From NCBI RefSeq assembly GCF_900104675.1, contig NZ_LT629945.1, positions 1,416,756 through 1,480,755 on the forward strand: DNA of 64,000 nucleotides, given 5' to 3'. Positions 52,318-60,587 of this stretch are shown here, piece by piece (within the stretch, counting starts at the first letter, position 1; each line of letters starts with the position of its first letter). The notes beneath the pieces were generated by a model. That model saw only the letters and a program-made list of their open reading frames with translations. It made no database searches and had not been told where the DNA came from. Source of the DNA: Angelakisella massiliensis (GTDB lineage: Bacteria > Bacillota > Clostridia > Oscillospirales > Ruminococcaceae). Made by a program: the position numbers and the translations under genes.

Positions 52318-52839
52318 ATGAAAAAAGAATTTTTGGAATGCGGCAAAATCGTATCGGTTCATGGCCTTCGGGGAGATGTGCGGGTACAGCCTTGGGGAGA
52401 TTCTCCCGAGGACCTGTGTGCCTTGAAGACCCTTTACCTGGACGGCGGAAAAACTGCTGTGGAGGTGGAACGGGCACGGGTACAGAAAAACATGGTGCTT
52501 CTCAAGCTTCGGGGCTGTGATACCCCGGAGGCGGCCCAGGCCCTGCGCAACAAGGTGCTTTATATCCATCGCAGCCAGGAAAGTCTGGAGGAAGGGCAGT
52601 ACTATCTTCAGGACCTGCTGGGGATGCAGGTGTACGATGCCGATACCGGTAAACTTTACGGAGAATTGTGTGACTGGTCGGAAACCGGGGCGAATGATGT
52701 TTATCATATCCGCTTTGCCGACGGCAAAGAGCGGCTGATTCCCGCAATCCCTCAGGTGATCGTCAAGGTGGACGTGGAGGGAGAGCGGATGGAGATCCGG
52801 CCCCTGAAAGGACTTTTTGACGATGAGCCTGAGAATTGA
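52318..52839 (+). CDS. rimM: 16S rRNA processing protein RimM
   Basis: A 173-residue RimM, which helps mature the 3' domain of the 30S subunit with S19 nearby. The N-terminal domain ([21 protein letters not shown]) and the PRC-barrel C-terminus ([35 protein letters not shown]) are both complete. ATG 52318 is used, with GGGAGGAAGG upstream. It overlaps trmD by 17 bases. Confidence 0.94.
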   Translation: MKKEFLECGKIVSVHGLRGDVRVQPWGDSPEDLCALKTLYLDGGKTAVEVERARVQKNMVLLKLRGCDTPEAAQALRNKVLYIHRSQESLEEGQYYLQDLLGMQVYDADTGKLYGELCDWSETGANDVYHIRFADGKERLIPAIPQVIVKVDVEGERMEIRPLKGLFDDEPEN

Positions 52840-53614
52840 TATCGCCACCCTTTTTCCCGATATGTGCCGCCGGGTCACAGAGGAGAGCATTATTGGCCGG
52901 GCGGTGAAGGCCGGGAAGCTGGATATTCGGGTGCACAACATCCGGGAATACGCTTTCAACAAATGGAACCGGGTGGATGACACTACCTATGGCGGCGGGA
53001 TGGGGATGCTGATGCAGGCGGAGCCCATCTATCTCTGCTGGCAGGATGTGGCGGTGGATCTGCCGAAGAATCCTCATGTGATCTATATGAGCCCCCAGGG
53101 AAAGCCGCTGACCCAGCAAAGGGCCCTGGAGCTGTCCAAAATGGAATCGCTGTTCATCCTCTGCGGTCACTATGAAGGGGTGGATCAGCGGGTGCTGGAT
53201 GAGATTGTGGATGAGGAGATTTCCATTGGCGATTATGTGCTCACCGGTGGGGAGCTGGGAGCGCTGGTGCTGGTGGATTGTGTGGGGCGTCTCTGTCCCG
53301 GAGTGCTGTCCAACGATCTCTGTTTTGAGGAAGAAAGCCATTATAACGGTCTGCTGGAGTATCCCCAGTATACCAAGCCGGCGGTATGGCGGGGCAGAGA
53401 GGTGCCGGAAATTTTGCTCAGCGGTGACCATGGCCGCATCCGGGATTGGCGGAGGGAGCAGTCCCTTCTCAACACCCTGCACAAACGGCCGGATCTGCTG
53501 GAAAAGGCGCCTTTGACCGACCGTGACAAAGTGTTTTTGGCTAAAACGCGTCAGCAGGAGGAGCCAAGCTCCCGGGACACTGAAGCCGCGGAAAACGACA
53601 AATGCGACATATAA
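52823..53614 (+). CDS. trmD: tRNA (guanine-37-N1)-methyltransferase TrmD
   Basis: A 263-residue SPOUT methyltransferase that makes m1G37 in tRNAs reading CNN codons and prevents frameshifts. The knot region [24 protein letters not shown] and [16 protein letters not shown] are conserved. The extra C-terminal tail (about 30 residues, [14 protein letters not shown]) is unusual but short. ATG 52823 begins the conserved start; it overlaps rimM. In most Firmicutes rplS follows, but here the next gene is an HPr-like gene behind its own promoter. Confidence 0.95.
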   Translation: MSLRIDIATLFPDMCRRVTEESIIGRAVKAGKLDIRVHNIREYAFNKWNRVDDTTYGGGMGMLMQAEPIYLCWQDVAVDLPKNPHVIYMSPQGKPLTQQRALELSKMESLFILCGHYEGVDQRVLDEIVDEEISIGDYVLTGGELGALVLVDCVGRLCPGVLSNDLCFEEESHYNGLLEYPQYTKPAVWRGREVPEILLSGDHGRIRDWRREQSLLNTLHKRPDLLEKAPLTDRDKVFLAKTRQQEEPSSRDTEAAENDKCDI

Positions 53615-53785
53615 GCTTGCTTGTGTCAGCTAAAAAGTTGCTTTTCCACCTAGTAAAGTGTACAATATGCTGGTGTTGTTGAAAACTTTGTAGTGACAAC
53701 GCACAAATAAGAACCTTTGAATGGGGCAATATATAGAAAACAGGCAGAAAATGCCTTCGAAAGGCCAGTTTCGGGAAATTTACCG

Positions 53786-53815
53786 TTGACTGATAAAAGC
53801 AAATTGTTTTATAAT
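53786..53815 (+). promoter_or_regulatory. sigma-A promoter of the HPr gene
   Basis: TTGACT at 53786-53791 and TATAAT at 53810-53815 with an 18-base spacer, 52 bases before the ATG. Confidence 0.8.
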
Positions 53816-53866
53816 TTAGCATGAACCTGGCCAAACTGAAATTTGCTGCATAGGAGAGATCGAATT

Positions 53867-54130
53867 ATGTATGTAAAAGAAGTAACCGTCCAGAACCACG
53901 TTGGCCTGCACGCTCGTCCCGCTACCTTCTTTATCCAGAAGGCGAATGAGTTCAAGTCCTCCATTTGGGTGGAGAAAGAGGAGCGCAGAGTGAATGCCAA
54001 GAGCCTGTTGGGCGTTTTGTCCCTGGGCATTGTTGGCGGCACCACCATCAAGATCATCGCGGATGGCTCTGATGAGCAGCAGTCCGTAGAGGCGCTGGTA
54101 AAGCTGATTGATTCTGGTTTTGCCGAGTAA
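53867..54130 (+). CDS. ptsH: HPr phosphocarrier protein
   Basis: An 87-residue HPr. His15 in NHVGLHARPATFF is the phosphotransfer residue and Ser46 in NAKSLLGVLSLGI is the site used by HPr kinase for catabolite control, so it should act both in sugar uptake and in regulation. Having His15 argues against Crh. TAGGAGAG precedes the ATG. It has its own promoter and terminator and is not next to ptsI, so it is a solitary unit, as seen in some clostridia. Confidence 0.93.
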   Translation: MYVKEVTVQNHVGLHARPATFFIQKANEFKSSIWVEKEERRVNAKSLLGVLSLGIVGGTTIKIIADGSDEQQSVEALVKLIDSGFAE

Positions 54131-54154
54131 TCAAAGCTGAACAAAAGTTACTGG

Positions 54155-54190
54155 AAGGTGCGTAGTCAGACCGCTGGCCACGCACCTTTT
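54155..54190 (+). terminator. terminator of the HPr gene
   Basis: AAGGTGCGT at 54155-54163 pairs with ACGCACCTT at 54180-54188, followed by TT and GCCC. Confidence 0.7.
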
Positions 54191-54224
54191 GCCCGTTTGA
54201 AGGTGTTTGGGGGGAGGTGGAAGA

Positions 54225-56069
54225 ATGGATGAGCAGCGTCTGGCGCAGCTGCGGAAAAAAACGCTGCTGCTGCCTCAGGAGCCTGGGGTCTATCTGATGA
54301 AGGACAAGAGCGGGACCATCATCTATGTGGGCAAAGCCAAGTCCCTGAAAAATCGGGTCTCCTCTTACTTTCGCTCGGTGGAAAAGCACCTGCCCAAGGT
54401 GTATAAAATGGTGGAGCATGTCCAGGATTTTGATTATATCGTCACCGACAGCGAATTTGAGGCGCTGGTGCTGGAATGCAGTCTCATCAAACTTCACAAC
54501 CCCAAATATAACATCCTGCTGAAGGATGACAAGGGCTATCATTACATCCGGGTTTCCAAGGGCCCTTACAGCCGCATCACGGCGGAAAAGCAGAGGACCG
54601 ACCCGGATTCCACCTATCTGGGGCCCTATGTTTCCAGTATGGTGGTCAATGAAACGGTGGACGAGGTGGTGAAGGTTTTCCGTTTGCCCACCTGCAACCG
54701 CCGTTTTCCCGAAGATTTCAGAAAGGCGCGTCCCTGCCTGAACTATCATATCAAGCAGTGCATGGGAGTTTGTACCGGCAAAGTATCGCTGGAGACCTAT
54801 CAGGAAGCTCTCCAGGAGGCGCTGGAGTTTATTAAAAAGGGCGGCAGCCAATCGGTGGAAAGCCTGACCAAAAAGATGGAGCAGGCCGCCGAGGAGCTGG
54901 ACTTTGAGCGGGCGGCCCGGCTGCGGGACAGGCTCCGGGCTATTGACCGGGTCACCCAGCAGCAGAAGGTGATTGCGTACAACCACGCCAGCCTGGACGT
55001 TATCGCCGTGGTGCAGCATGAGGAAACGGTGTACCTGGCGGTGCTGGTGTTCCGGGAGGGACGCCTGCGGGATAAAAAGAGCTTTGCTGTGGACTATTTT
55101 GAGTCGGTGGACCATGTGCTGCTGGAATTTATCCTCAGTTATTACCAGCCGGGAGATGATATTCCCGCCGAGGTGTTTGTGGACCGGGACTTTGAGGACC
55201 GGGAAATGGCGGCCCAGGTAGTTTCCGGCAGAAGCAGCCGCAAGCTGGTCATCACTGTTCCCCAGCGAGGGCAGCCCCTTCAGCTGGTGGAAATGGCCCG
55301 CAACAACGCCGCCCAGGAGCTGGCCAGAAAGACCAGCCGCACAGGCCGGGAGCTGACCGCTGTGGACGAGCTGGGGCAGCTGCTGGGGATGGACCGTCCG
55401 CCTGCCTATCTGGAGGCCTATGATATTTCCAATATCGGCGGACAGACCATTGTAGGCGGAATGGTGGTGTTCGAGAATGGACGCCCCCAGAAAAAATACT
55501 ATAAACGTTTCACCATCCGGGACCAGGACGGCCCCGACGACTATGCCGCCATGGACCAGATGCTTTCCCGGAGACTGGAACGGTATCTTCATCACGAGGG
55601 AGCTGCCGATGGCTTTGAACGCCTGCCTGACTTGTGGCTCATCGACGGCGGCGCGGGTCATGTCCATGTGGCCCGGACAGTGCTGGAGCGGTATGGAGTG
55701 CAGATCCCGGTGTTCGGCATGGTGAAGGATTCCCGGCACCGCACCAGGGCCATCACCGCGGATGACCGGGAGATCTCCATCAGCCAGAGCCGCAGGGTAT
55801 TTGCGCTGGTAACAGCGGTGCAGGATGAGGTACACCGCTATTCCATTGAATTTTCCCGGAAAAGCCATCAGAAAAGCGGCATGACTACCCGCCTGGTATC
55901 GGTGGAAGGAATCGGAGAGGGAAGGGCGGCGGCATTATTCCGTCACTTCAAAACCTATAAGGCATTGTGCGAGGCAACACAGGAGCAGCTGGCCCAGGTG
56001 AAGGGAATGAACCGGACCGCAGCAGCCAATTTGTACCAATTCCTTCACCAAAATGATGAAAAAGATTGA
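54225..56069 (+). CDS. uvrC: excinuclease ABC subunit C (UvrC)
   Basis: A 614-residue nucleotide-excision repair nuclease that cuts on both sides of damage with UvrAB. The GIY-YIG domain (PGVYLMKDKSGTIIYVGKAKSL, in part: GTIIYVGKAK) is followed by the UVR motif (ELDFERAARLRDRL), the RNase H-like domain (AYDISNIGGQTIVGGMVVFENG, in part: DISNIGGQ) and a C-terminal helix-hairpin-helix (VEGIGEGRAAALFRHF). ATG 54225 follows GGGGAGG. It appears to be monocistronic or head of the rsmD/coaD group, which starts 120 bases later. Confidence 0.96.
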   Translation: MDEQRLAQLRKKTLLLPQEPGVYLMKDKSGTIIYVGKAKSLKNRVSSYFRSVEKHLPKVYKMVEHVQDFDYIVTDSEFEALVLECSLIKLHNPKYNILLKDDKGYHYIRVSKGPYSRITAEKQRTDPDSTYLGPYVSSMVVNETVDEVVKVFRLPTCNRRFPEDFRKARPCLNYHIKQCMGVCTGKVSLETYQEALQEALEFIKKGGSQSVESLTKKMEQAAEELDFERAARLRDRLRAIDRVTQQQKVIAYNHASLDVIAVVQHEETVYLAVLVFREGRLRDKKSFAVDYFESVDHVLLEFILSYYQPGDDIPAEVFVDRDFEDREMAAQVVSGRSSRKLVITVPQRGQPLQLVEMARNNAAQELARKTSRTGRELTAVDELGQLLGMDRPPAYLEAYDISNIGGQTIVGGMVVFENGRPQKKYYKRFTIRDQDGPDDYAAMDQMLSRRLERYLHHEGAADGFERLPDLWLIDGGAGHVHVARTVLERYGVQIPVFGMVKDSRHRTRAITADDREISISQSRRVFALVTAVQDEVHRYSIEFSRKSHQKSGMTTRLVSVEGIGEGRAAALFRHFKTYKALCEATQEQLAQVKGMNRTAAANLYQFLHQNDEKD

Positions 56070-56189
56070 CACCGAAGCTCAGGTTTAATAAGATAGTAGA
56101 AGAACACCCTTGGATTATGCAGCGGGGTCTGTAAAAGTCTGATGATGTCAGCTGGAATTTTTGCTTTCCGGCGGAAATGGAGTATACCT

Positions 56190-56744
56190 TTGAGAGTCAT
56201 TACCGGTACAGCAAGAGGAAGAAAACTTGTAACTTTAGAGGGAATGGATGTCCGCCCCACCACCGATATGGTCAAGGAGGCCATGTTCAGCATCCTCCAG
56301 TTTGAAGTGGAAGGGGCCAGCGTTGCCGATTTGTTTTGCGGCTCCGGCCAGCTGGGCATTGAGGCCCTCAGCCGCGGGGCGCGGTATTGCGTGTTTGTGG
56401 ACCAGTCCCGGGATTCCCAGAATATCACCCGCCAGAATTTGCAGTCCACCGGTCTGGCGCAAAATTCCAAAGTGGCGGCGATGGACTGCCTCTCCTTTCT
56501 GCGCACCACCTCCGGCGGCTTTGACATCGTGCTGATGGATCCGCCCTACGGCAAGGGGCTGGCGGCAGCGGCGCTTCCCCTGGCGGCTGAAAAAATGTCT
56601 CCCGGAGGCGTGATTCTTTGCGAAACAGGCAAAGAGGAAGAATTGCCGGAACAGGCGGGGGACTTTGTCCTTTACAGAACCTATCGCTATGGCAAGATCA
56701 AGCTGTGGGTCTATCGCCGCGGACAGGAGGAGGAAAACGCATGA
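56190..56744 (+). CDS. rsmD: 16S rRNA (guanine-966-N2)-methyltransferase RsmD
   Basis: A 184-residue SAM-dependent methyltransferase of the RsmD family. It opens RVITGTARGRKLVTLEG, the SAM loop is ADLFCGSGQLGIEALSRG, and the catalytic motif IV is VLMDPPYGKG. TTG at 56190 is chosen because the conserved start follows and GGAG lies seven bases before it. Its stop overlaps the ATG of coaD, a pairing typical of Firmicutes. Confidence 0.93.
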   Translation: MRVITGTARGRKLVTLEGMDVRPTTDMVKEAMFSILQFEVEGASVADLFCGSGQLGIEALSRGARYCVFVDQSRDSQNITRQNLQSTGLAQNSKVAAMDCLSFLRTTSGGFDIVLMDPPYGKGLAAAALPLAAEKMSPGGVILCETGKEEELPEQAGDFVLYRTYRYGKIKLWVYRRGQEEENA

Positions 56745-57250
56745 AAACAGTGGTATGCCCCGGCAGCTTTGACCCTGTGACCAACGGTCATATGGATATT
56801 ATCCGCCGGGCCAGCGGTTTGTTTGACCGGGTGGTGGTGCTGGTAGCCGCCAATCAGGAAAAGCGCAATCATTTTACTCCCGTGGAGCGGAAAGCCATGA
56901 TCGAAAAGGTTCTGGCGCAGGACCCGTCCATGAGCAACGTGGTGGTGGATCTGTTTGACGGACTGCTGGTGGATTATATTGCCGCCTGCGGCGCCAGCGC
57001 CATTGTCAAGGGCCTCCGGGCTGTGTCGGACTTTGAATATGAGTTCCAGATGGCCATGACCAATCATAAGCTGCTGCCCCAGTGTGAGACCATCTTTTTT
57101 ACCCCCAGCCCTCAGAATATGTATCTCAGCTCCAGCATTGTCCGACAGGTGGGAGGCTTAGGCGGCGATATTTCCAGCTTTGTTCCCTCCTGCATTCATG
57201 ATGAGATCCGGGCGAAGCTTCTGGAGGAGCACCAGAATATGAGCCGGTAA
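56741..57250 (+). CDS. coaD: phosphopantetheine adenylyltransferase CoaD
   Basis: A 169-residue nucleotidyltransferase of coenzyme A synthesis that turns 4'-phosphopantetheine and ATP into dephospho-CoA. The HxGH-type motif is in PGSFDPVTNGHMDIIRRA; GLRAVSDFEYEFQMA and TPSPQNMYLSSSIVRQV are further family marks. AGGAGGAGG lies before the ATG, which overlaps the rsmD stop. Complete and of normal length. Confidence 0.97.
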   Translation: MKTVVCPGSFDPVTNGHMDIIRRASGLFDRVVVLVAANQEKRNHFTPVERKAMIEKVLAQDPSMSNVVVDLFDGLLVDYIAACGASAIVKGLRAVSDFEYEFQMAMTNHKLLPQCETIFFTPSPQNMYLSSSIVRQVGGLGGDISSFVPSCIHDEIRAKLLEEHQNMSR

Positions 57251-57356
57251 AAAGCGCGGCACTTCGCTGCCTGTATCGGCGGAGGGTTCCGCTTGATACC
57301 ACAGGTCCGGGAATGGCCGGTATGCCGGCAGCTTTCCCAAAAGGGAGGATTTACGA

Positions 57357-57968
57357 ATGGCTAACATCGACGTATTACTCAATAATCTGGACGAAGTGCT
57401 GGAGAATTCCATGAATCTCCCGCTCTCCGGCGGCAGATGCATTGTGGACGCGGACAAGGTCCGGGATATTATCGATGAGATCCGTCTGAATATGCCCACC
57501 GAGATCAAGCAGGCCAAAGCGGTGGTGGCGGACCGCAATGAGATTTTGTCCATGGCCAGAAAGGAAGCGGAGGGGCTGATCCGCAAAGCGGAGGAGCGGG
57601 CCAAGGCTCTGGTAGATCAGGCGGCCATCACCCGCCAGGCCAACGCAAAGGCGCTGGCAATGCTCAACGAGGCCAATCAGAAGGCCACTGAGATCATGAC
57701 CCAGGCCACCACCAAGGCTTCCGATCTCACCAGCCAGACCACCAGCAAGGCCACCGATACGCTGACTCAGGCAAATCTTCGTTCCAGAGAGATGAAGCAG
57801 GCGGCTTATGATTTTTCCGAAAACGCTCTGCGGGCTACGGAGGAATCACTGGCCAAGGCCCTGGCAGAGGTGCGGGCTACCCGTCAGGCGCTGAAAACCA
57901 CTGCGGTGGAGTCCATGAGGGGCGCCCAAGGGGCTGGTCAAAGCGGCGTGCCCGGTCAAAAGGGCTGA
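57357..57968 (+). CDS. ATP synthase b/DivIVA-like coiled-coil protein
   Basis: A 203-residue protein, mostly alpha-helical. It starts ANIDVLLNNLDEVLENSM, then a long Ala/Lys/Glu-rich coiled coil (EILSMARKEAEGLIRKAEERAKALVDQA) leads into a Thr/Ser/Ala-rich stretch (about residues 115-145) with short repeats such as ATTKASDLTSQTTSKATD. No membrane helix. Similar proteins are encoded after coaD in clostridia and are often called ATPase or V-type subunit H-like without evidence. GGGAGG precedes the ATG. A structural or DivIVA-like role is possible. Confidence 0.75.
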   Translation: MANIDVLLNNLDEVLENSMNLPLSGGRCIVDADKVRDIIDEIRLNMPTEIKQAKAVVADRNEILSMARKEAEGLIRKAEERAKALVDQAAITRQANAKALAMLNEANQKATEIMTQATTKASDLTSQTTSKATDTLTQANLRSREMKQAAYDFSENALRATEESLAKALAEVRATRQALKTTAVESMRGAQGAGQSGVPGQKG

Positions 57969-57992
57969 CAAAACAGAATTTTTACGGTGAAG

Positions 57993-58043
57993 AACGCTGT
58001 GTCTTCCGTTTCTTTCAAGAGGCGGCAGACACAGCGTTTTTTT
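57993..58043 (+). terminator. terminator after the coiled-coil protein gene
   Basis: AACGCTGTGTC pairs with GACACAGCGTT, with extra CCG/CGG pairing, followed by TTTTTATT. Confidence 0.85.
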
Positions 58044-58183
58044 ATTGCTCGTAAACAGGATGGGAATTGGGAAAAGACGGTTTTTGACAGACTAAAAAAT
58101 TCAATGGAGATGAAATGGTGGTACCCAATAAAAATTTAAAGAACTTTTTTCTCTGTGATTTTATGAAGAAAAGGAGAACAGGA

Positions 58184-58220
58184 TGGTGCGGGGTGTTCAC
58201 CACCATTCACCACCACACCA
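58184..58220. promoter_or_regulatory. inverted CCACC/GGTGG cluster upstream of mraZ
   Basis: TGGTG and GGGTG on the plus strand are followed by CCA pairs at 58200/58203, 58210/58213 and 58218, spaced ten bases apart. Together with the array at 58475-58536 this looks like extra binding sites for MraZ in the opposite orientation. Confidence 0.4.
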
Positions 58221-58436
58221 TTCAAAACCGGATGTTAAGAGTGGTGAAAAGCTTCCTCTGCAATCACTTTCAACCAATTTTCCACTGATTTTTCTCCTTT
58301 CATCACCACCAGTGAATAAATCCTCCTTTACAGCGCCCTCTTGTTTTTGTGTAGAGAAGGTGTCGAAGATTGGCGAAAATACAGCATTTATCACGACTTT
58401 TCCAGAAAAAACCACCACCTTTGCAAATCCACCCTC

Positions 58437-58465
58437 TTGCGCTAAATGGTGGTTTGTATTATAAT
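58437..58465 (+). promoter_or_regulatory. sigma-A promoter of mraZ / division cluster
   Basis: TTGCGC at 58437-58442 and TATAAT at 58460-58465 with a 17-base spacer. A GGTGGTTT arm lies in the spacer and can pair with AAACCACC at 58409-58416. Confidence 0.65.
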
Positions 58466-58474
58466 TTTGGTACA

Positions 58475-58536
58475 TGGTGGTGAAAAGCGGTTAATTTATG
58501 GTGCTCAGTGGTTAAAAACTTCTGAAAAGGTGGTGG
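58475..58536 (+). promoter_or_regulatory. phased TGG/GGTGG array, probable MraZ operator
   Basis: TGG or CGG cores begin at 58475/58478, 58488, 58499, 58509 and 58531/58534, so most lie 10-11 bases apart on one face of the helix. They start just after the -10 box and run into the mraZ ribosome site. Known MraZ operators are short G-rich repeats at ten-base spacing in the same place. Confidence 0.6.
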
Positions 58537-58541
58537 GAAGG

Positions 58542-58964
58542 ATGCTCATAGGACAATACGAACACAGTATTGACGCCAAGGGCAGAATGAACTTTCCCGC
58601 CAAATTTCGGGAGGACCTGGGGGATAGTTTTATCATCACCAAGGGTCTGAAGCCCTGCGTGGCGGTTTATTCCATGGAGGGCTGGAAGGCGTTTGAAGAA
58701 AAGGTGAATCGACAGCCGGAAGCCAAGGCCATGGAACTGAGGCACTTTTATTTTGCCAGCGCCACCGAGGTGGAGCCGGACCGCCAGGGAAGGATCGTCA
58801 TCCCCAGCCATCTGCGGGAGTATGCCAACCTGGAAAAGGAAGTGCTGGTCATTGGTACCGCTCCTTTGGCGGAGATCTGGAACAAGTCCGCCTGGAAGGA
58901 ATATAACGCCACCCTCACCGCCCAGCGGATGATGGAGACGCTGGATTCCCTCAATGATTTTTAA
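58542..58964 (+). CDS. mraZ: transcriptional regulator MraZ
   Basis: A 140-residue DNA-binding protein made of two SpoVT/AbrB-like halves, with DxxGRxxxPxxxR motifs in DAKGRMNFPAKFRE and DRQGRIVIPSHLRE. MraZ forms rings and controls its own promoter and the division and cell wall cluster. ATG 58542 follows GGTGGTGGGAAGG, so a bound regulator could also hide the ribosome site. First gene of the dcw cluster; rsmH follows after 17 bases. Confidence 0.96.
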   Translation: MLIGQYEHSIDAKGRMNFPAKFREDLGDSFIITKGLKPCVAVYSMEGWKAFEEKVNRQPEAKAMELRHFYFASATEVEPDRQGRIVIPSHLREYANLEKEVLVIGTAPLAEIWNKSAWKEYNATLTAQRMMETLDSLNDF

Positions 58965-58981
58965 CGGGAGGCAACAGGCTG

Positions 58982-59914
58982 ATGGAATTTTCCCACAAGT
59001 CGGTGCTGCTTGAGGAGTGCATCGATGGACTTCATATACAGCCCGATGGGATTTATGTGGACGGCACTGCCGGCGGAGCAGGTCATTCCCGGGAAATCGC
59101 CCGGCGTCTGACCACAGGGCGGCTGTTTGCTTTGGACAAGGACCCCACGGCGGTGGCAGTGGCCACCGAAAGGCTGGCCTCCTTTCCCACGGCGAAGGTG
59201 ATTCACACCGATTTTGCCGATATGCCGGCGGTACTGGCTGAACAGGGGATCGTCCCCGGCACGGTCAACGGCATTTTGCTGGATCTGGGGGTTTCCTCCT
59301 ACCAGCTGGATACAGCGGAACGGGGCTTTTCTTATATGCAGGACGCGCCTCTGGACATGAGAATGAGCCAGGAAGGACTGAGCGCCTGGGATATCGTCAA
59401 TACTTATGATGTCAGCTCTCTGGCCCGGATCATCCGGGAGTTTGGAGAGGAACATTACGCCCTGCCCATCGCCAAGAAGATCGCCCGGGCAAGGCAGGAC
59501 CATCCCATCGACACCACAGGGCAGCTGGTGGAGCTGATTCGTCAGGCCATTCCTCCCAAAGCCCGCAGCGAGGGAGGACATCCGGCCAAGCGTACCTTTC
59601 AGGCCATCCGTATCGCCGTCAACAGCGAGTTGGACAGCCTCTCCCGGTGCCTGGATACCGCCTTTGAGCTGCTGGCCCCCGGCGGCCGGTTTGTGATTAT
59701 CACTTTTCATTCCCTGGAGGACCGGATGGTCAAGCAAAAATTTGCCGCGCTGTGCCGTGGCTGCACCTGTCCGCCGGATTTTCCCGTGTGCGTCTGCGGC
59801 AACAAGCCACGGGCAAAGCTGATCAACCGTAAGCCCATTGAGGCGGGAGAAGAGGAGCTTGCGGAAAACAGCCGCAGCAAATCAGCAAAGCTGAGGATTT
59901 TGGAAAAGCTGTAA
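58982..59914 (+). CDS. rsmH: 16S rRNA (cytosine-1402-N4)-methyltransferase RsmH
   Basis: A 310-residue SAM-dependent methyltransferase (MraW) acting on 16S rRNA C1402. It begins FSHKSVLLEECIDGL, the SAM loop is VDGTAGGAGHSREIARRL, and LLDLGVSSYQLDTAERGFSY and VITFHSLEDRMVKQKF are family blocks. GGGAGG precedes the ATG. Position after mraZ is the standard order. Complete and of normal length. Confidence 0.97.
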   Translation: MEFSHKSVLLEECIDGLHIQPDGIYVDGTAGGAGHSREIARRLTTGRLFALDKDPTAVAVATERLASFPTAKVIHTDFADMPAVLAEQGIVPGTVNGILLDLGVSSYQLDTAERGFSYMQDAPLDMRMSQEGLSAWDIVNTYDVSSLARIIREFGEEHYALPIAKKIARARQDHPIDTTGQLVELIRQAIPPKARSEGGHPAKRTFQAIRIAVNSELDSLSRCLDTAFELLAPGGRFVIITFHSLEDRMVKQKFAALCRGCTCPPDFPVCVCGNKPRAKLINRKPIEAGEEELAENSRSKSAKLRILEKL

Positions 59915-59972
59915 GCTTTCACAAAAAAAGAGTTAAAAGCAAACAAAAGGAAGAAGAAAGGAGCGAACCGTC

Positions 59973-60482
59973 ATGCGAAACAGTGCGGCGCCCAAATATT
60001 TGGCCGGGACAACCAGCACAGCCAAGGATTACGATTTGTCCCGTTATGAAGAAGAGCAGCGGGAAGTACAGCCGGAACTGACGGTCCGTTCCGGCAAGGA
60101 GATGAAGCCCACCGTCAACAAGCTGCGCCTGTTTGTATGCGCGGTGCTGGTGGTGGCGCTGGTTTCTCTGAGTATCTGCAACAACGTTATGATGATCGAG
60201 CTGGGAGACCAGTTAGAAACTTATAACGCTCAGCTGGCGGAGCTTCAGGAGGAAACCCTCCGCCTTCAGTCCAAGCTGGAGGGAACCACATCCCTTTCTG
60301 ATGTACAGCAGTATGCTTCCTCCAACCTGGCTATGGGGCCGGTGGAGAGCTATCAGATCACCTATGTGAACCTGGGAGTGGAAGACAGCGTGGAGCGCAC
60401 AGAAAACACACCGGACAATACCCCGGTTTACATTCTGATGCAAACCCTTGGTGGATTGCTGGAATACCTGCACATTGGTTAA
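59973..60482 (+). CDS. ftsL: FtsL-like cell division protein
   Basis: A 169-residue single-pass membrane protein: about 48 residues inside, a helix (LFVCAVLVVALVSLSICNNV), then a Leu-rich coiled coil outside (DQLETYNAQLAELQEETLRLQSKLE, in part: LAELQEETLRLQSKLEG). That topology and its place between rsmH and a class B penicillin-binding protein fit FtsL, which joins DivIB/DivIC in the division complex. Sequence identity in this family is always low, so the name rests on position and form. AAAGGAGCG precedes the ATG. A stem-loop follows. Confidence 0.8.
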   Translation: MRNSAAPKYLAGTTSTAKDYDLSRYEEEQREVQPELTVRSGKEMKPTVNKLRLFVCAVLVVALVSLSICNNVMMIELGDQLETYNAQLAELQEETLRLQSKLEGTTSLSDVQQYASSNLAMGPVESYQITYVNLGVEDSVERTENTPDNTPVYILMQTLGGLLEYLHIG

Positions 60483-60499
60483 AATAAATATAGAACAAC

Positions 60500-60545
60500 A
60501 AACTAAGAGGTAAGCGAACAAGATTCCTTAGCTCTTAGTTTTTAT
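60500..60545 (+). terminator. intercistronic stem-loop with T-run
   Basis: AACTAAGAG at 60501-60509 pairs with CTCTTAGTT at 60532-60540, followed by TTTATT. It lies inside the cluster between ftsL and the penicillin-binding protein gene, so it is probably a partial terminator setting relative expression. Confidence 0.65.
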
Positions 60546-60587
60546 TCGGAGGTTTTTTCGGCCCCCGGCAGCAAGGAGAGTGATGGA

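Noticed and set aside
54225-54225. GTG or ATG starts further upstream for uvrC
   Set aside because: The GGGGAGG site is spaced for the ATG at 54225, and the upstream codons (MGGGGR) are the ribosome site itself.
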